Below are positions 58,407-64,000 of a DNA stretch of 64,000 bases, piece by piece. Positions within the stretch are counted from its first letter, which is position 1. Every line of letters starts with the position of its first letter. The translations under genes and the position numbers were made by a program. Origin of the DNA: Alligator mississippiensis (lineage: Eukaryota; Chordata; Crocodylia; Alligatoridae); assembly GCF_030867095.1 (NCBI RefSeq), contig NC_081824.1, positions 253,333,956 to 253,397,955 of the forward strand, read 5' to 3'. Below the pieces are notes generated by a model, which saw nothing but the letters and a program-made list of their open reading frames with translations, ran no database searches and had not been told where the DNA came from.

Positions 58407-58799
58407 CTGTGAAAATAGTCAAAAGTTAGGTGGTTGTCAAGCCAAGCCATCATAACTTGGCTGTGAGACCAGCTAAGCTCACTACTTAAGTTGAGCTGGA
58501 TCTGGTCAGCATTTGAATCTGAGACCTCTAAGCAAGTAGTAATGGTGAACCAGTTGGTGGGTAGGTGGAAGGCAGGTCTATGCACACTTTTTTCACCAGC
58601 ATAATTATGTGGATTCAGAAACAGAGGCTGTTAACACTCCCCTCCTAGTTAAGCCACTAAAAGGGGTACTTCTATCATATGCCATTATAGTCACTTTATA
58701 CCAATATAATCAGGTTGACTCGAGGGCCTTGCACTACCTCCAGTGTATTGGTAGTAAAATTGTACATAGACAAGCTTATAACATGGCTTGACATTTATA

Positions 58800-58990
58800 T
58801 ACACTGTAGATCTCAAACCACTATATAAAAAGGGTCAGCATTATCAGCCCTCTATTATAGTTGGGTATAACAAGGCAAAAAAGAATTTCCCCAAAAATCA
58901 CTCAGCGCATGATTGACAGAGCTGGACTAGAACCCAGGTCTATTCAGACCTACTTCAGTCTGATTCCAGTGTCCAAAGCACTAAGGCATA
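58800..58990. repeat. MIR-type SINE fragment
   Basis: The text GACAGAGCTGGACTAGAACC, CAGGTCTATTCAGACC and CAAAGCACTAAGGCATA follows the MIR pattern (cagagctggga..tagaacccagg..). It is within the HGD intron and diverged. Confidence 0.55.
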
Positions 58991-59761
58991 TTGTTCTACA
59001 TGTTTCTAAAACCTCCAGTCTGGGACAGTTGCTTGGTTCTTTTATGCTCATGGTTTCTTCTTGGACATAAATTACACAGTTTCTCTCTAGTGACTGGGGA
59101 TAATATTATGTGAACTGTACTCATGAGAAGCAGTAGCTTGAGTAGTCCTAATGAAACTGGTAGAGTAAAGTGTGATAGAGTAGGATACCCCTCATATAAC
59201 TGACAGCGGTTCAGTCTAACCCTGGAGTTATTATTAGGAGACATTCTCTCTGAGGGTAGGTATTTTAATAACTTTGGTCCCCACCCCCACAAACAATTAC
59301 CAGGTGTAATTCCTACTTGTCTCAGCAGACTTGACTTGACCAAGCATTATGTCAGCATTATACCTGATGATAAGTGGGGTTCTTTTTGCATTATCAAGCC
59401 AAATTGCTGTAGCTGTGTTCTATCCAATTCATTTTAAGCAGAAGCTCATCTTTTCTTGAATGCCATTCATTAGCTAAAAATATAGCTGGCCTATATATGC
59501 AAGCAAATGTTCATTATTACTCATCCTTGAGCTTTAGCATCTTGCATAAGAATGGATCATTGTGAATTTTTCATAAAAATGGCTTATGAATTGTGTCAGG
59601 GATGCACAAAGTAGTATACAGAACTCCCAAGTCCTTGCACGTAATGCATCTGCAGCTGTAAAAATATATTGTAATATTTATAACATGCTGTAGGAAGGGT
59701 GGTCTAGTTCAGTGGTGGGGGCCAATCTTTTTGGCCAACTTGGCACAAACTAACTCTCCTT

Positions 59762-60194
59762 GGGCACGACTACATGTGCAATTAATGCAAATGAATAAAC
59801 AGTTCATGCTGGAGTTTATTGTTCCTGGGAACACCAGTTGCACATCTGCCCAGGACTGCAAAACATTGAGCCAGGTTGGAGCAACCCCAGCTGACAGGGG
59901 ACCCAAGGAATCAGCCTCCCAGCCCGGGGCTGCTCTGACCCAGCTCAACGTGCTGTGCCTGAGGCCCAAGGGTGCTTCTGTGTGGGGCTAGCTGGCACCC
60001 TTGTGACCAAGCCAGCCCTGTCAGCATCTACACATGTAGATAAATAACACCACCATAGGATAGTACTTATGTTAACATGTATTATCCTATGGCAGTGTTT
60101 ATCAGTTTACGGCACCCTAATAGGGGCATATATGTAGACACTGAGACTTTATTACAGAACTAATTAGCTCTGCAGAAAACGTGTAGACATGCCC
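59762..60194. mobile_element. MITE of the GGGCACATCTACA family in the HGD intron
   Basis: The left end GGGCACGACTACATGTGC pairs with the inverted right end GGGCATGTCTACACG. The middle repeats the 4841-5327 element in inverted order (GAGTTTATTGTTCCTGGGAA). Several arm hairpins are present, such as CATAGGATAG...CTATCCTATG-type inversions near 60050-60095. The 3-bp duplication is ambiguous because the right flank is a C-run. Confidence 0.65.
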
Positions 60195-60439
60195 CCCTGA
60201 GTGCCAGTCTGATACTCTTCCTTTGTCCAGTCTGCTGGTGTATTCACTGCTCCCTGCCCAGTCTCCTCCTGTGTTTTCTGCTTCCTGCCCTGTGCTCCCT
60301 GCTTGATCTCCTGCTCTGCTTTCTGATTCCTGCCCTATCTGCTGCTGTGCTGCCTATCCCCTCCTTGATCTGCTGTGTCTCATGCAGAGCCTGCCTGTGC
60401 CACTTGTAGTGCTTGTGCTGTAGGTTGGCCAATTTCTGG

Positions 60440-60600
60440 TCTAGCTAATGGAACACTAGACTGGGTGGGACTTGAGAGATGACCCGGATTCCATGTCTGG
60501 TTTAGACACAAACTTCCTGTGTGATCTTGAGCAAGTTACTTAATCTACCATGTACTTCAGTCCCCATCTATAGAATGGAGATAATAGCAATGGTTCATTT
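60440..60600 (+). repeat. MIR-type SINE fragment
   Basis: TGTGATCTTGAGCAAGTTAC, TTAATCTACC and TCAGTCCCCATCTATAGAAT are the MIR core (gagcaagttacttaacctct..tcagtttccccatctgtaaaat), with moderate divergence. Confidence 0.65.
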
Positions 60601-61629
60601 GACTGAAATGCTGTGAGGAGAGAATCAATTCCGTGATTGTCAAGTATTTGGACACAGCAGATATGTGCAAACTGAACTGTACAACACAACATTCTCTGAA
60701 TGCAAGAGCAGGAGATGATAGTGCTGTGGATAAAGGACTAGATTTTGCATAAAATATATGAGAAAGCATAACTGGTTCAGAGTTTGACTACTCATGTCCC
60801 AGACTCGCTCAGCCCCATTACCCCTCCAGCGCAGTGCAGAGCTCTTACTGCTTCACAGATTTCAGCAGGGTCTGAGGCGCTCAGCACTCTGCAAACCCAA
60901 ACCCTCTCAGAGCCAGCGTGATGTGTTTGGTCCAGCAGTTTAGACCCTACCATCCCACTGGTGAAAAACAACCCTGTCAGTCTGAATTTAGTGTTTAACA
61001 AAGGCACTTGCAGTGACCTGGCACTGGCTTAATTGGTCTCTAGATGTTTTCACTTCACTTTTCATTATTTCAAATGAGAGCAGGCTAGTGGGCCAAGTGC
61101 TTGCTTCTAGGATTGATTCAGATGGCTGCACAGCTGCCCACTGTGCTGTCAAGGGACCAAGTTTCAGAAATAATATCCCATGCCTCCTCAAAGCTCTGTC
61201 CAGTAACAAAGGAAAGTGCTTATTAAACAATGTTGAATGCTTCCACATTAAACACCATGGCTGTAGCACCATGAAAGGTGCAGCTGTGGAGACTGAGGCC
61301 TCTTATTTATCTAGAGGAGAAGCACTACTTAGGTGGCAGTGAGACAAGCCTACCCCACATACAGCTTTGTCAACATCTCACCCTGGGTTATCTGTTTGGG
61401 GTCTGAGGGGCATTAAATCTGTATGGTCCTTTGAGTCCTCAGTTCTTGCTCAGGGACAGCCAGTAAGGTTTTGGGGCTTTTGCAGCGTAGTTGTCTGTCC
61501 ACTGGGAACAAGAATAGTTAATCTCTGGCTTTGTTCTCTCCAAAGACTGTTGGGGTAATGGTAACAGCACTGTTCATCTTGATACAATGCAGTGAAGAAG
61601 GAGGATGGTTTTGTGGCTGTGACATTTAG

Positions 61630-61890
61630 CAGAAGTGAGCTCAGTCCCTAGTTCTGAGATAGACTCCAGGTTTGAGCTTGAGCAAGTCACATGACACCCT
61701 GCACCTCAGTTTCCCCATCTGTAAAATGGGGATAGTAATACTCTCTCATGCCCTCTGTCTCTCCTTTGTGATGAAATGATAAGCAATTCATGGCAGGGAC
61801 TGCCTCTTACTACATGTTTGTACGGTCCCTGGCACAATGGGGACCCAAATTTGGTTGGGATTCTCCAATACTGTATGTGTACAGCCACAA
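61630..61890 (+). repeat. MIR-type SINE
   Basis: It has TTGAGCAAGTCACATGACAC, CTCAGTTTCCCCATCTGTAA and AATGGGGATAGTAATACTC. It then continues to the 3' part with CTTACTACATGTTTGTACGG and TCCCTGGCACAATGGGGACC. This is the most complete SINE in the window and lies within the HGD intron. Confidence 0.8.
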
Positions 61891-61894
61891 GCTG

Positions 61895-64000
<2,106 letters not shown>

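Overview
The window is animal nuclear DNA from a sauropsid, most likely a crocodilian. The repeats are dominated by CR1 LINEs with the typical TTCTATG-type 3' ends, plus hAT and 3-bp-TSD MITEs, a Penelope-like remnant, MIR-type SINEs and solo LTRs; protein-coding content is sparse and split into exons. The crocodilian call is inference from repeat composition, and a turtle is the main alternative.

Two host genes are supported, both near the right end and convergent. NDUFB4 (complex I accessory subunit) lies on + in three coding exons (48322-48519, 49944-50087, 51754-51816), giving 134 residues, behind a CpG-rich promoter with an NRF-1 palindrome. HGD (homogentisate 1,2-dioxygenase) enters from the right on -, and only its last two coding exons are recognised (58225-58406 and 57489-57620), with an AATAAA at 57354-57359. 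Convergent NDUFB4 and HGD matches the order I recall for human chromosome 3. The left 48 kb would then be the intergenic stretch between NDUFB4 and its upstream neighbour (FSTL1 in human); no exon was recognised there.

The left 48 kb is a layered repeat landscape, and the insertions can be ordered in time. A CR1 on + (about 11440-16150) is split by a hAT element and by a solo LTR. An older CR1 on - (about 19331-24760) is split by an unresolved insert and by a much younger CR1 whose ORF2 has a single in-frame stop. A 5.2-kb hAT locus (36039-41226) holds a Penelope-like element, itself split by a solo LTR, plus a hAT MITE with a perfect 8-bp TSD and another solo LTR. An older, internally duplicated CR1 on + (about 41900-47490) is split by a foldback hAT and a younger CR1. 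Two MITE-like elements carry a CR1 and a gamma-type solo LTR.

The rest is apparently unique, mostly AT-rich sequence. Three stretches (around 7.9-8.3, 26.8-27.1 and 34.8-35.1 kb) look like candidate conserved non-coding elements. An AT-rich foldback element with long arms ends about 245 bp before the NDUFB4 start codon. I found no wholly new biological system; the most unusual signals are the 3-bp-TSD MITE family, the foldback elements, the out-of-order duplications inside one CR1, and a strong in-frame upstream ATG at NDUFB4.
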